Assembly (NCBI GenBank): GCA_949710005.1
Contig: OX453286.1
Span: 3,414,701-3,478,700 of the forward strand
Origin: Ricordea florida
Lineage: Eukaryota > Cnidaria > Anthozoa > Corallimorpharia > Ricordeidae
DNA: 64,000 bases
Direction of reading: 5' to 3'
Positions 1 to 11,200 of this stretch are shown here, piece after piece. The position numbers were made by a program, and so were the translations under genes. Position 1 is the stretch's first letter. The number at the start of each line of letters is the position of its first letter. Under the pieces are notes generated by a model. It ran no database searches, was not told the origin of the DNA, and worked only from the letters and a program-made list of their open reading frames with translations.

Positions 1-867
1 AAATGGCTGCCAGTCGTTCGCGCGCTTTTGATGAAATAAATTTTTTTCGTGTTTTACAATGCTTTTTCTTTTCTTTTTTTGAAACATTCATACTAAAACA
101 ATTATTCGCCTCAGGCTCGGCGATTATCGATGACTATTCAACGATAATCACTTCGCTTTCGGAGAATAATTGTTAAATATTTTATTTTTTTATTATCGAT
201 AAGAGATGCGTTTGAGTCGGTAAAGCCGGCCAGAAGCGAGAGCTTTTCAATACCTTTTTTCTTTGCTGCCTTCGTTTAACATATTAAACACCCAGAAAGA
301 AGCTCTTAGAAGCTCTTCATAGAAGGCAAGAAAAAGCAGTTTTCAATCTACTGTAATTCCTAGGTTGCTACGAGACGACACGTTATTGGCTACGGAACCT
401 CACAGCAACTTCTCAACCAATTAGAAGTAAATATACCTTGCACATCAATCATACCACACGTGATTCAACCCCCTCCCCTCCTCCCCCACAATAGTTGCTG
501 AAGACATATAATCGCTTTGACCTCTGGTGCCGGTTGTACGAAGGCCGATTAGCGCTAACCGAGGTTTAACTTAACCCTGTTTGGAACAACCCGACCCTGG
601 TGGTTTGAAATTGGCCCCAGTAATCACTTTAGTTTCGGTTTTACGATAGCTGTTTCAAAGCCGCTCTAACCATTTCTACTTACAAATCCACTGCTGTCCT
701 TCACGACAAGTAGAACAGGAGACTCAACCTCCCTCAATCTGTAATACAGGGTCTTGAGACTCGTACCGTGGGTGAAAGTACTGTACACTAATACCCAGGT
801 ATACGAAGGAACGTATATGGACAACTGAAATAAACATTGAAGCAAAATTCAGACTTGGAACCAAACT
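1..867. other. Left-edge spacer, no gene seen
   Basis: I see no convincing exon on either strand. The stretch is AT-rich with short inverted pieces around the word cgattatcgatgactattca. It may be intron or flank of the possible minus-strand exons at 1523-2236. Confidence 0.4.
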
Positions 868-1450
868 TCAGTGGTAGTCAGTGGCTTTCCATTGAATGGT
901 GTACACTGCATGGTTTTATTTACAGATGAAAACGTTGGAACCACACTGTATAGTAAAGCAAACGGTACCACAGTACAGTACTGTTCAGTAGTTTTACAAA
1001 GAATGGTCACACTGCATGGTTTGATCCACAGATGAAAAAGATAGAACCACACTGTATAGTAAAACAAACAGTACCACAGTTCAGTACTGTTCAGTAGCTT
1101 TCCTAAAAGTGGTCACACTGCATGGTTTGATCCACAGATGAAAAAGTTAGAACCACACTGTATAGTAAAACAAACAGTACCACAGTACAGTACTGTTCAG
1201 TAGCTTTCTCAAAAGTGGTCACACTGTATGGTTTGATCCACAGATGAAAAAGATAGAACCACACTGTATAGTAAAACAAACAGTACCACAGTTCAGTACT
1301 GTTCAGTAGCTTTCCTAAAAGTGGTCACATTGCATGTTTTGATCCACAGATGAAAAAGTTAGAACCACACTGTATAGTGAAACAAACAGTACTAGAACAT
1401 AGTTGTAAGGTATAGTAGTATTCAGTACCTTTCCAAAGAATGGTGGGGTG
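868..1450 (+). repeat. 106-bp satellite-like array, block 1 (orientation A)
   Basis: About five tandem units of roughly 106 bp. In this orientation each unit reads ...gttagaaccacactgtatag, then a run with overlapping CAGTAC/GTACTG words, then ...ggtcacactgcatggtttga. The internal CAGTACTG pieces are palindromic, so each unit can fold. The same unit recurs at 2280-2640 and 25990-26160 in this orientation. It occurs reverse-complemented at 46640-46905, 56760-57290, 60985-61030 and 61240-61620. Confidence 0.85.
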
Positions 1451-1626
1451 GGATGGTTTGATCCACAATTGTAGTCATTCTGCAATCTATTTAATTCTAT
1501 ATTCTAGTGATATAAAAGTCACCTTTTCAAGGTCTCTGTCTGATAGCAGGTTTGAATCCTGATCCAAATACTCATCGATGCTGATAGACGGATCCTGTGG
1601 GCTGCAAAAAAAGATATATTTAAGAA

Positions 1627-1700
1627 TAACAATGACAATGACAACAACAACAACAACAATAATAATAACACTAATAATAATAATAATAATAATAATAAGT
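1627..1700. repeat. AAC/AAT microsatellite
   Basis: Interrupted (aac)n and (aat)n trinucleotide repeat. It generates spurious poly-I/poly-L open frames on the minus strand. Confidence 0.9.
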
Positions 1701-2038
1701 ATAACAATAACAATACAGTGACCTGAAGCGAGAAATGAAACGTCTCTGGAAGTGTCGAGAAGTCCAAATAATGCCAATTGTCAACTGGCCTTGTAAGAGG
1801 GCTCAACGCTCTAGATCGTATGCCCTCGTTTGACATGCTGCAGAAGGCTTGCCTCCTCGGTACAGCAAGAATCATACGAAAAGTGCTCGATACCTAGAGG
1901 GATAAAGCTAATGTGGAGTAGATGAAATTACACTCTGGATCTCGACTTTCCACTCAGTTGTGGACGTCTTAGATCACGGAAAGTGATCCGATTCTCATTA
2001 ACTTCCAGGGCCTGAAATGTACACTGTGTTATAAAAAC

Positions 2039-2039
2039 A

Positions 2040-2105
<66 letters not shown>
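2039..2105. repeat. (AAT)n microsatellite
   Basis: Roughly 20 uninterrupted aat repeats. Confidence 0.95.
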
Positions 2106-2106
<1 letters not shown>

Positions 2107-2279
2107 TTAGGAACTCCATAACGGTTTGTCTCTGCGGTAGGAGTGTTAATTCAGTCAAAAAAGAGACAACATGACCTTCAAGGAATAAAGAAATTTATTT
2201 TACATACGTTTTTATGGCATCTTCGTACGAGAGCATCTGTAGCAAAAAAGTGAATAAAATAGCTTGTGTCAACAAATCT

Positions 2280-2640
2280 GTAAAATGCACGGATTTATCC
2301 ATTATAAAGTTAGAGCTACACTGTACAGTAAAGCAAATGGAGTTATGTTGCAGCACTGTCCAGTAACTTACTATCGAATACATGCAGTATCGAATACTGC
2401 CTGGTTTGACACACAGATGAAAAGTTTAGAACCACGCTGTAGAACAAGACAAACAGTACCTCAGTACAGTTCAGTAGCCTTCCAAAAAATGATCAACTGC
2501 ATGGTTTGATCCAAGGATGAAAAAGTTAGAACCAAACTGGATAGTAAAACAAACAGTATCACAGTACAGTACTGTTCAGTAGCGTTTCAAAGAATGGTCA
2601 CACTGCATGGTTTGATCCGCAGATAAATAGGTAAGAACCA
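2280..2640 (+). repeat. Degenerate 106-bp satellite-like array, block 2 (orientation A)
   Basis: Three diverged units of the family seen at 868-1450, with recognisable gttagaaccacactg, cagtactgttcagtagc and ggtcacactgcatggtttga segments. The first unit is the most decayed. Confidence 0.75.
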
Positions 2641-2739
2641 TGATGTGAAGCAATCAAACAGGACCACTGTTCAGCCGTGTATGATTTTATTCACAGATGG
2701 TTACGTTAAAGTAACACTGGATCAAAGAATGGTAAATGC

Positions 2740-3590
2740 GAAAATCACAAATTTAGGACCAGATAAAGGTAGACTCAAATTTTGACAAGACTAGATTGCG
2801 CAAGGGTCAAATAATCTTGGGATTGTTTATCCCTTTTAGTTTTATTAGTAATTAGCATTCAATTTCTCCAAATAAAATCAATTATAATAATGAACAAAGG
2901 TAACAAAAGGAGTAGTTGGAAAGGGAGAGTATGAGCACCGACTATTATCCCGGAAGATCATCAGTAATTTCAGCTCACTCCCCAAAGATACTTTTATAAT
3001 CCACTCCCAATCCAAAAAAGTAAAAAAAGTAAAACTAATAATTTTCAGCCCACCCTCCCAAGAATGTAATCCAAATTTATCAAGACCCTTTTTATCATCC
3101 ACCCCAAATCCAAAAATCAACCAAAATCCATCAAAATCAGTCCGACCAAAATCAGAATCCAAAAAATCAGATCAAAATCAGACAAAATGAAAGTCCAACA
3201 AAACACACAGAGCAAAATCCGATCAGAATCAGATCAAAATCTCAATCAAAATCGATCGGACCGCTCCCTGAAAGCTATCCGATACACCGTTTCGACCAAT
3301 TTCCGTAGAATATCGAGGGACAGCATATAAATATTCCACCATCTTGCATCATCTGGCATTTCTTTGCATTTCTGTTGGGGGTGAGCTGAAAATTATTGAT
3401 GATCTTCCGGGATCGGTGCTCATACTCTCCCATACTCTCCCTTTCCAACTACTAGAAGACAAGAGAATAATAAAACATAACTGTGCTGATATTGTACCAT
3501 ATTCTCCTCACTTGTACTGCACAAGATGATTTGGAGCATCAAAGGAGAATTTGTTTATTGACATTTATAGGGCATCAAGGGTTAACTTCC
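2740..3590. other. Spacer with short aatcaaaatc-type repeats
   Basis: No exon was seen. From about 3105 to 3260 there is a degenerate short tandem repeat built on words such as atcaaaatcag and gaccaaaatc. The gene-free space continues to the SLC22-like gene at 6379. Confidence 0.4.
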
Positions 3591-3593
3591 TCG

Positions 3594-3732
3594 GATCAAT
3601 ATCAGTTTCTGGGCAACTGTGCACCTACCCCTCCCCTAATCCAACAAGTTATAATGAGTTAAAAAGTTAGCGTTAATGTTGGTTTAGGGGAGGGGTAGGT
3701 GCACGGTTGCCCAGAAACTGATATTGATCCAC
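3594..3732. mobile_element. MITE family 1, copy 1 (long terminal inverted repeats)
   Basis: Terminal inverted repeats start ggatcaatatcagtttctgg at the left, with the exact complement at the right. Each is followed by the subterminal gtgcacctacccctcccct. The short centre reads aacaagttataatgagtt. There are no coding sequences. Related copies are at 25557-25652 and 52495-52622. Confidence 0.85.
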
Positions 3733-4359
3733 TTCCTCTTACCTCCCATTTAGACGTACGAGAAGCCCTGTCAAACGACACCTCCCAACTCTGCCGAAGG
3801 TCCTGAATATTAATGAGGCAAATTTAGATATTAAAACTAGACGGATATCTGCGTGAACTCTGGAGTTCACGCAACTTAGTGCATGAAAGCGTACTTTGTA
3901 CTTCCTCAAAACTTGCTTCTTTGACTCTGAATATGTATTTCAGGGTTTAATGAAAACTGTCTCACTAGACTGGAATTCCTCGGTTTTGTTTCTTGAGTGC
4001 AAACATTATATCTACATGGTGGTCAGGAAATTGAACTTCTCTCCGTCGATGTCCAACCGTCGTTGAGGACACATCTCGAAATGCTTTTCGTTAGTCAAGA
4101 TAATGTTTTATTCATATTAACACTTCATCATGTTGATATTTCATGTACCGGTATTCTTGATCTATGGCAATATTTGGGAGTTTTTTCTAGCCGGTTAAAT
4201 GATTAATTATTGGTATTTTATCAGCAGAAGTTTTCGTTTGCGAAATGTTGCGTGACATGATAGAGACCTCTTCCAGCTAGCTCGATATTCTATCTTATTT
4301 ACACTTTGGAGAGATCATCGGTAACTGCAGAATACCCTACCACATTTTGGCCGCGTTAC

Positions 4360-4515
4360 TGAAACCTGTGGCTACGCAGTACGCTGTGCAAAATATATTC
4401 AAGACTTGCATGTCTTCTAGAAGCTGGCTACGCGGTACGCGGTACAAAATAAATAGAAGAATTCGAGGTCTCCTAGAAGCTGGCTACGCGGTTCGCGGTA
4501 CGCAGTGCAAATTGG
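4360..4515. repeat. Three-unit tandem repeat
   Basis: About three imperfect units of 65-70 bp, sharing agaagctggctacgcggt and the doubled gcggtacgcggtac motif. Confidence 0.7.
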
Positions 4516-4922
4516 ATTCTAGCTATCTCCTTTTCTAAACGTGAGATTTTCGGTTTCACGCTTAAAGAACGAGGTGTACATTCTCTTTATCACACCTTCT
4601 TTGTGCAGTTTTGATAAATATCGTTTACGTCATAGAAAGTGCGACATACGGGATTGTCTTCAGGAGTTGTTTGTGTCAAAAACCCGAACCGACACGTTCC
4701 GAAAACGCTTGACATATTTTAAGATGGGTCTACTGTGAACGGCGTGTGCGTTTGTAAGTCGTTTGAGCTTCTCTCAAATATATTACTCGAAGTATTCATT
4801 GAGGCCACCAAAGAACTTAACACTTTGGAAGAAAATGATCTTGACCAGGTGCTCTTGTGACTCATTCTACGCATGTGCATAATGAAAACACATGCGCTGT
4901 AAACACTGGGGCGACTTGTGAT

Positions 4923-5102
4923 AGACTGCGAGCAGTCTCTCTTTTGCTCTAAATCTGTGGAACGAACACGATATGAGAGCGGGGAGTCCGCGAGCCGGTA
5001 GTTTCGTGGGCGCCACCTACGAGCTACCGGCTCGCGGACTCCCCGCTCTCATATCGTGTTCGTTCCACAGATTTAGAGCAAAAGAGAGACTGCTCGCAGT
5101 CT
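4923..5102. mobile_element. Near-perfect palindromic foldback element
   Basis: Two 79-bp arms, 4923-5001 and 5024-5102, are reverse complements of each other with no mismatch that I can see. They surround a 22-nt loop. The outer end agactgcgagcagtct is itself a small palindrome. No transposase is present. This is most likely a recently inserted foldback or MITE copy, because the arms have not diverged. Confidence 0.85.
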
Positions 5103-5163
5103 AGACTTGTGACTGAACGCACGAGTAATTTACACAAAGTCTTGTTAACTTGGTAGCCGTTAT

Positions 5164-5262
5164 GTACTTCATGTGAGAATGACACATAAGCATCTCCCAC
5201 AGGTTATTATACAAGCTAAGTCCCGGATGCATACTAGTCATTCTCACATGAAGTATATATCC
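5164..5262. repeat. Inverted repeat
   Basis: The word tacttcatgtgagaatga at 5164 and its complement near 5238-5257 flank about 55 nt. It lies just right of the palindrome at 4923-5102. Confidence 0.55.
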
Positions 5263-5815
5263 CTCGTGAGCTCTTAGGTATACGCTCTTTGGGCTTGCCA
5301 CGCGTTCATCTCACAGGAAGATCTGCTAAAACATGAGGGAGGGGAGGGGGGAACATATGACGCTGCCTTGGAGATCGACTATGACCTGCATGACTAACTA
5401 AATGTCAAAATATAACATTTGATTTCGGACTCTCAAATTAGCAAGTGGAGAAAGAAAGGACTCGGCATACATAGATATATTTATCTCACATCTCCTCGGG
5501 GCTTTTCAGTGAAATATTATAATTCTTACTCGGGGGTGAGATCGGATGTCAGCCTGTAAACGCGCCCATGGCAGCCACTATCAGTCCATATTTGATCTCA
5601 CCCAGGCCAAACCACAACACCGGGATCCACGAGCCCCACTCTTCACGATCAGTGTGTGGATTCTTAAACGTCCCACGAAGTTATTGCGAACAATGGTTTT
5701 TAGACAGGACCTTCGGTTTATCGTCCTTATCCGAGAAGACTAGAAAGTCTAATCATTTACAGACTCCATTGCAAAGGCAGCACTTTCTCCTCAGTAATTT
5801 AAAGACTCTGAGTAA

Positions 5816-5890
5816 TCGTCCGACCGAGGTTCGAATCCACGACATCCCGCACGACAGTCCCGTGCTCTACAGACTGAGCTAACCGGTCGG
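5816..5890 (-). repeat. tRNA-like sequence, probably SINE-derived
   Basis: On the minus strand a good A box (TTAGCTCAGTCTGTAGAGC) is followed by a B-box-like ATTCGAACC, with CCGACC/GGTCGG at the ends. The anticodon loop lacks U33 and the T stem has mismatches, so I do not call a working tRNA. Confidence 0.5.
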
Positions 5891-6378
5891 CGGTTCGGTA
5901 GCCAAGAATTATTGTATGGAGAGCGAAGTGATACTGTTCACTTTCCATATAAAAACTGTCTCCAGACAATAACTAACTGGCTACTGACTCTGAAAGTCAC
6001 ATTGATTGATATTTCTCTAAAAGTGTTGTGTCACTAAAGATAGCCAAATGAGGACGTAAAAACTGGCTCTCTAGTTCAGGGAGCAAAAAATAACCGCCTA
6101 AAAGACTGAACTGTTAAATAAAACATTAATTAAGGAAGCAAATTAAGGCACGAATAGACAATACTGAAGGATAGTAAAACGAAGTGCAACCGCAGTGTTT
6201 GAAAGCAGTTAGCCTCTCTGCTGTTTGTAACTCATAATAAAATGCTTGATATTTCAGCAAAATTGTTTCTCATGAGAATGTGAATTTCTAAGTCACAAGT
6301 TCCATTTAGGGGTTCAAGGTAAACAAACGTAGTAATAATGGGAAGAAAAGTAGAAATGTCAAAGAAGAAAAGTGAAAA

Positions 6379-8188
6379 TCACACCTCACATTCGTCGCCG
6401 TCCTCGTAATCCATCGCCATGGAATCCTCGATCGCATCTTTCGATTCCGAGTTTAGGCTTTCGTCTTTTGTTTCAATTCGTTGTCTTCGATGAACCTTCG
6501 GACTCCACATTCTTTTACTGAAGTGCAAAGTCGGGTCTAAATCTTCCTCAAATGTCTCCAGGGTAAACGATCCCTTTGTTTTTGGCAGCAGACACTGACA
6601 GAGAATTCCTGTTGTCACGGAAATGCATCCCATCAACCCAAGCGGTAAAACGGGATGAAATTTTTGCAGCTTCATAAGCAGAGGACTGGACCCTCCCGCA
6701 AGGAAACCAATAGCTGTCACCAGTCCTAAGGCAGAGCACCTAGAAAGGAAACCACGTGACATGGTCAATATCGTACCCACACCTTCTCTGTCAATTATAA
6801 AGGAGTTAGTTTGTAAGGAAACTGGTGCTAGGTAGGTGGGAAATTGAAACACAAAAATGTTTATTAAACGAGTTTCGCCACCGTGAGATTACGCCACAAT
6901 ATCAATATTCATCTTCTCCTAACTGTTCTAATATATTTGTTAAATTGTACTAGTGAGGAGAATTTGTTTAAATTGCACTACAAGTCTTTTTTGGTGATCA
7001 TTTTCATTATTCTCATAACCTGAATGGTTGATGAACAGTGTGAATATTGTAATGAGAAATTGAATGCTGGTCCACTACTCGGACAATCACTCATCTTTAA
7101 AACGTGTGTGCTCCACAACTTGAGAGGTCTGAGACATTACTCCGCATAATTCATCTTACTTATTTTCTTCGTGACTGGGAAGCCCAGTCTTCAATCCAAA
7201 AAAACGTTCACAAGTGCAATTTACAAGGGTAGTTATTGTTCGAGAGTTTGAAAACAAAAGCTACATTTCTAAATTCTGCTTTTGTTTTATCGAAATAATC
7301 TCAGACTTTAGAAGCCCACTTGCCCATGGAATGCATGCTGACGTCAGATTGTTTAACCAGTATAAAAGTTGTGAAGTCTTACGTTATAAAAGAAGTGGTA
7401 AAGGAAGCAGCTGTGCAACCAACGAGTTATGGACGCACACGGGAGGTTTGCTTGGCACTCAAGAAGCTAGAGATGTTCTCTGCCGCGCCTCGAGCATCTC
7501 TCACGCTTCTTTAGTGCTTAGCAACCTCCCGCGTGCGTCCATAGCTCGATGGTTGTACGCTACACGATTACCATTTCTTCAATGTCCTTGCTCCAGTCTC
7601 CTACAGCTAAGTGGTAGAGCGTTCGAACTGGTAATTGGAAGGTCGCAGGCTTGACTCTTTTTGGAAGAACTCGGATTTGGTTTCTCCCGAGTTTGCCTGT
7701 GACAGTACTGAAAATACTTCTTTCAGCCAGTACTACCTTTTTTTTTTGACAGATAGATGTGAATTCGTGATACAGTTCTTTTAACGAGTCACGAATAAAT
7801 TCTGAATTAACTGTACCTTACTATGGTAGGAAACAGTTCGATAGAATACAGAATGCTCGCGGAAAGAGCCATCATCACAAAGAGCCTTCCAATTAACTGG
7901 ATCACAACCCTTATTGTCATTTGTTCTGAAAATACACAATAACAATAATAATAATAATAATAATAATAATAATTATTATTATTATTATTTTCATCATCGT
8001 CATTATTACTATAACTAACACAACAACAACAATTATAACAGTAGTAATAGCAGTTTATAGAGTTAATATAGTGATAATAAATATAACAACAATAAAATTA
8101 TAGTAATAGTAAAAGTGATAGTGATAAAAATAATAATAACAATGATAATAATAGTTACAGCAATAATACATTACCAACTTAGAAACAG

Positions 8189-8224
<36 letters not shown>

Positions 8225-11200
8225 GATTAATCGTAAAACAGTGCTCAATACGTGAACGTAGAGCGAAGTAGTTGTTGCGGGAGAAAAAAACACACAAACA
8301 AACTACAGGTTTATCCCTACAAGCCTGTTTCGTGGTTGCCCACTCGTCAGGGCAACCCCTGACGAGTGGGCAACCCCTGACGAGTGGGCAACCACGAAAC
8401 AGGCTTGTAGGGATAAACCTGTAGTTTGTTTGTGTGTTTTTTTTCTCCCGCAACAACTATACATTATATAGCATTTCTCGAAGTATGAACTCAAAAAACC
8501 CTAGAGCACCGGTTTGAAAAATAGATGTATGGTTAGATTAATCGATGGGTAGCAAAAGAATAGATCCAATTCAAAGGTGTAAATAACAATATGTGTTCTT
8601 TGCGAGGTGATTATGTTTTATACAAGATGACTGCGGGACTTTAAATTTAAAGGGGAATATTCTCAAAAACTGTGACAATTTTTTGCCAAAACACCAGCTA
8701 ATATGGTCCTACCTTACGTTCTTTGTACATTTGCGAGATTTAAAACTCGCGGGCGTCAAATACATGGTTTCTTCAGACACGTAATATCCAGAGTTGATAA
8801 CTGTGTAGTTTGATACGCAAGGCTAATAAGGAAATTACAGTGGAGGAGGAAGCAACTAAAAAGAATCGGTTTATAAGGTTATTGACACAACAGAACAATT
8901 ACGTCTGGTTGGAATCTACCTTCTAGTATAAATCCTTGGGAAGACATGGAAAATATGAAGCAGGAAAGGCCTCCAAGGACCATGGTTAAGCTCAACGAAA
9001 CACGACGGCCAAACCTGAGGAAAAAGTTGTCTAGTCGTACGTTTAGTAGACACAAGAGTCGTGCTAACAGCGGTCTAAGGTCTGTTGACACACGCAAGGG
9101 ATTCTTCACACTATTTATCGCGCGACAGAGGAGGCGATTTTTATTTACCTTTAAAATCGCCCCAGTAAAAGGCCTCCGATTTTTGTGATTTTGAGGGCGA
9201 TTCAGGTGAGATTTGTTTGCGATTTTACGAAAAGTGGCGTCCTCAACTTTCACTATGCGCGGTTTGTGCAAACGCATCAGTCAAGAATGCGGCTAAAAAG
9301 CGTCATGTATAGTATCCTTGTGGTCATAGCTTCAAGAAAGAGTTATATTGCATGTGCAGCGTGCTTGTTTTTGGTCATGGCTTCCAGGACGAGGTGTTTC
9401 ACAACTAGAGTTCCCGAGTGGACACGATGAGTCTACGATAGACTCCACTGGAATCTAGTGGAGCATTGGATGTGGATGAAAGTTGTAACTTAGTTATCCC
9501 GGCGAGTGAAAGGGTAAAAATACAATTCGGTAACTAGACTGCGAACGCAGACAAAGAGAATCGACTAACAAAAAAAAAAAAAAAACGTCTGCGTTTCAGG
9601 CTATTCGGTGGCTTTCCATGTATGATTTATTCTTGGAGCTACCTACCACATAACTAGTCCGAGACAAAGGACAATTCCGAGTATGTTGACGAGCTCGCGA
9701 ACCGCGTAGTTGCCGTAAAATTCTTGAAGCAGTTGAATAGAGCTATTGTTCAGTCCGCTGACGAGCATTCCGAGGGAGAACCTGTCAATAGCAAAGTAAA
9801 AAGCGAGTTATTTATCCTCACTGTACTCAGACTACAGAGCAGTAAGACGAACTGGTGCTACATCGGTGAGAGTTGAAACAATTAAGAAATGTTTTATCAA
9901 ATCTGTTGATAAAGTCCGTTGTACCACCTTAACCCTTTCAATGCCACAGGTGACCCACGTATAAATTCTCCCTAAAATTCCAATACACTACTGCACAAAC
10001 AGATTATAAGAATTTAGAACATGATCAAATCAAGGATGCTAAATCGATCAACCACCAAATTCTTCTAACTAGAACATAAAGAACTTTATAGAACTTACTC
10101 AGGAGAATTTATACAACCGATCTTGGCAGTGAAAGGGTTCAAGTTAAAAGCGTTCGCCTTCTTTCAGAGCGAGCGACAAAGAGCTAACGCTAACGTTGGA
10201 AACGTAAGCTCCCCTTTAACCCTTTATGCCCCAATATCAATATCCATTTTCTCCTAAGTGTTCTCATATATTTGTTATGGTACTTGTGAGGAGAATTTGT
10301 GTAAATATCAATACAATTCTTTTTTGATGATCACTTTCCTTGTTCTCAAAACCTGAATGGTTGATGAACAGTGAATGCTGCAATGAGAAATTGGATGCTG
10401 GTCACTTCTGGGTCCTAAAGGGTAAACCTTAGGGTGGTAAAACGTACTTAATCAACTCGTTTGATGAACTATTCTCTTGTATTTTCCAAAGAAACGCACC
10501 TTGCGTCGGTGTAAAATTGAAACACAACAAAAATAGATTTATCAAACGAGTTGATAATGTGATAATTAACACTTGATGATTGGTATCAAGGGTAAAAGTG
10601 AATTTTTTTTAACGAGAATCTCAATGTTTCCCGAGACGAAGTAAATACGGTAGAGGCTGGCTTTCGAAATCAAAAAATACCCGGCCTATGAGCATTCGAG
10701 GGGAAATGGTCTATACGGCAAAATCCGAAAAACAAATCAGAACGCTTGGATTTTCCTTAAAAGTACTTTGCTTTGGGATACTAACTAGTCTCGTTTTACT
10801 TAAGTACTTTTCCTCTCACTCAAAATGTTACGTTTTCAATCTATCGAATGCAAAACGACTTACCAAACAAGGCCGATCACAATAGTTATTCTTCGGGCCT
10901 CTCTCCGTCGTAGGAAACGAAACCATCTGTCCTTTTTTTGTTGGTTCTCCGCAGATGGGAAACTTCCCCACATGGTCCAGCAGAGACGATATCGCGATAC
11001 CTGCCTTTGCTCCTTTGTGACGACCCTCTGTAGAAGAGCTTGAGCTTCGCGTGCCTCGCTGCTTGCGGAGTTCAGAAGAACCCAGCGGGGGGACTCTGGA
11101 AGAACCCTGGAATAGAAGGAATAGTACTGCAGTACTTTATTCTTCTCAAACTCCTTAATAATGCATGAGGGAAAAACTAGGAAGTCAGGCAGCGTCACGT

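Larger units (their letters stand above)
1523..2236 (-). other. Possible exons of an unidentified minus-strand gene
   Basis: Three splice-site-bounded pieces are visible on the minus strand. The best is 1601-1523: the acceptor ttttttgcag is followed by 26 open codons (PQDPSISIDEYLDQDSNLLS...) and the donor GTGACT. A second starts at 2011 after acatttcag and is open for 26 codons (ALEVNENRITFRDLRRPQLS...) but has no good donor. A third is a 29-bp piece, 2236-2208, between gctacag and GTATGT. The phases of the three do not all agree, so I cannot join them. I do not recognise the product. The gene, if real, would continue off the left edge. Confidence 0.3.

Noticed and set aside
868..1450. CRISPR array
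   Set aside because: Units are adjacent 106-bp tandem copies without unique spacers, and the genome is animal.
1487..2158. Minus-strand frames rich in Ile/Leu/Val
   Set aside because: They are translations of the AAC/AAT microsatellites. Only the splice-bounded non-repeat parts were kept, as weak exon candidates.
5816..5890. Functional tRNA gene
   Set aside because: The anticodon loop lacks U33 and the T stem is mismatched. A SINE origin is more likely. The same applies at 7588, 42830, 44281, 54950 and 55039.
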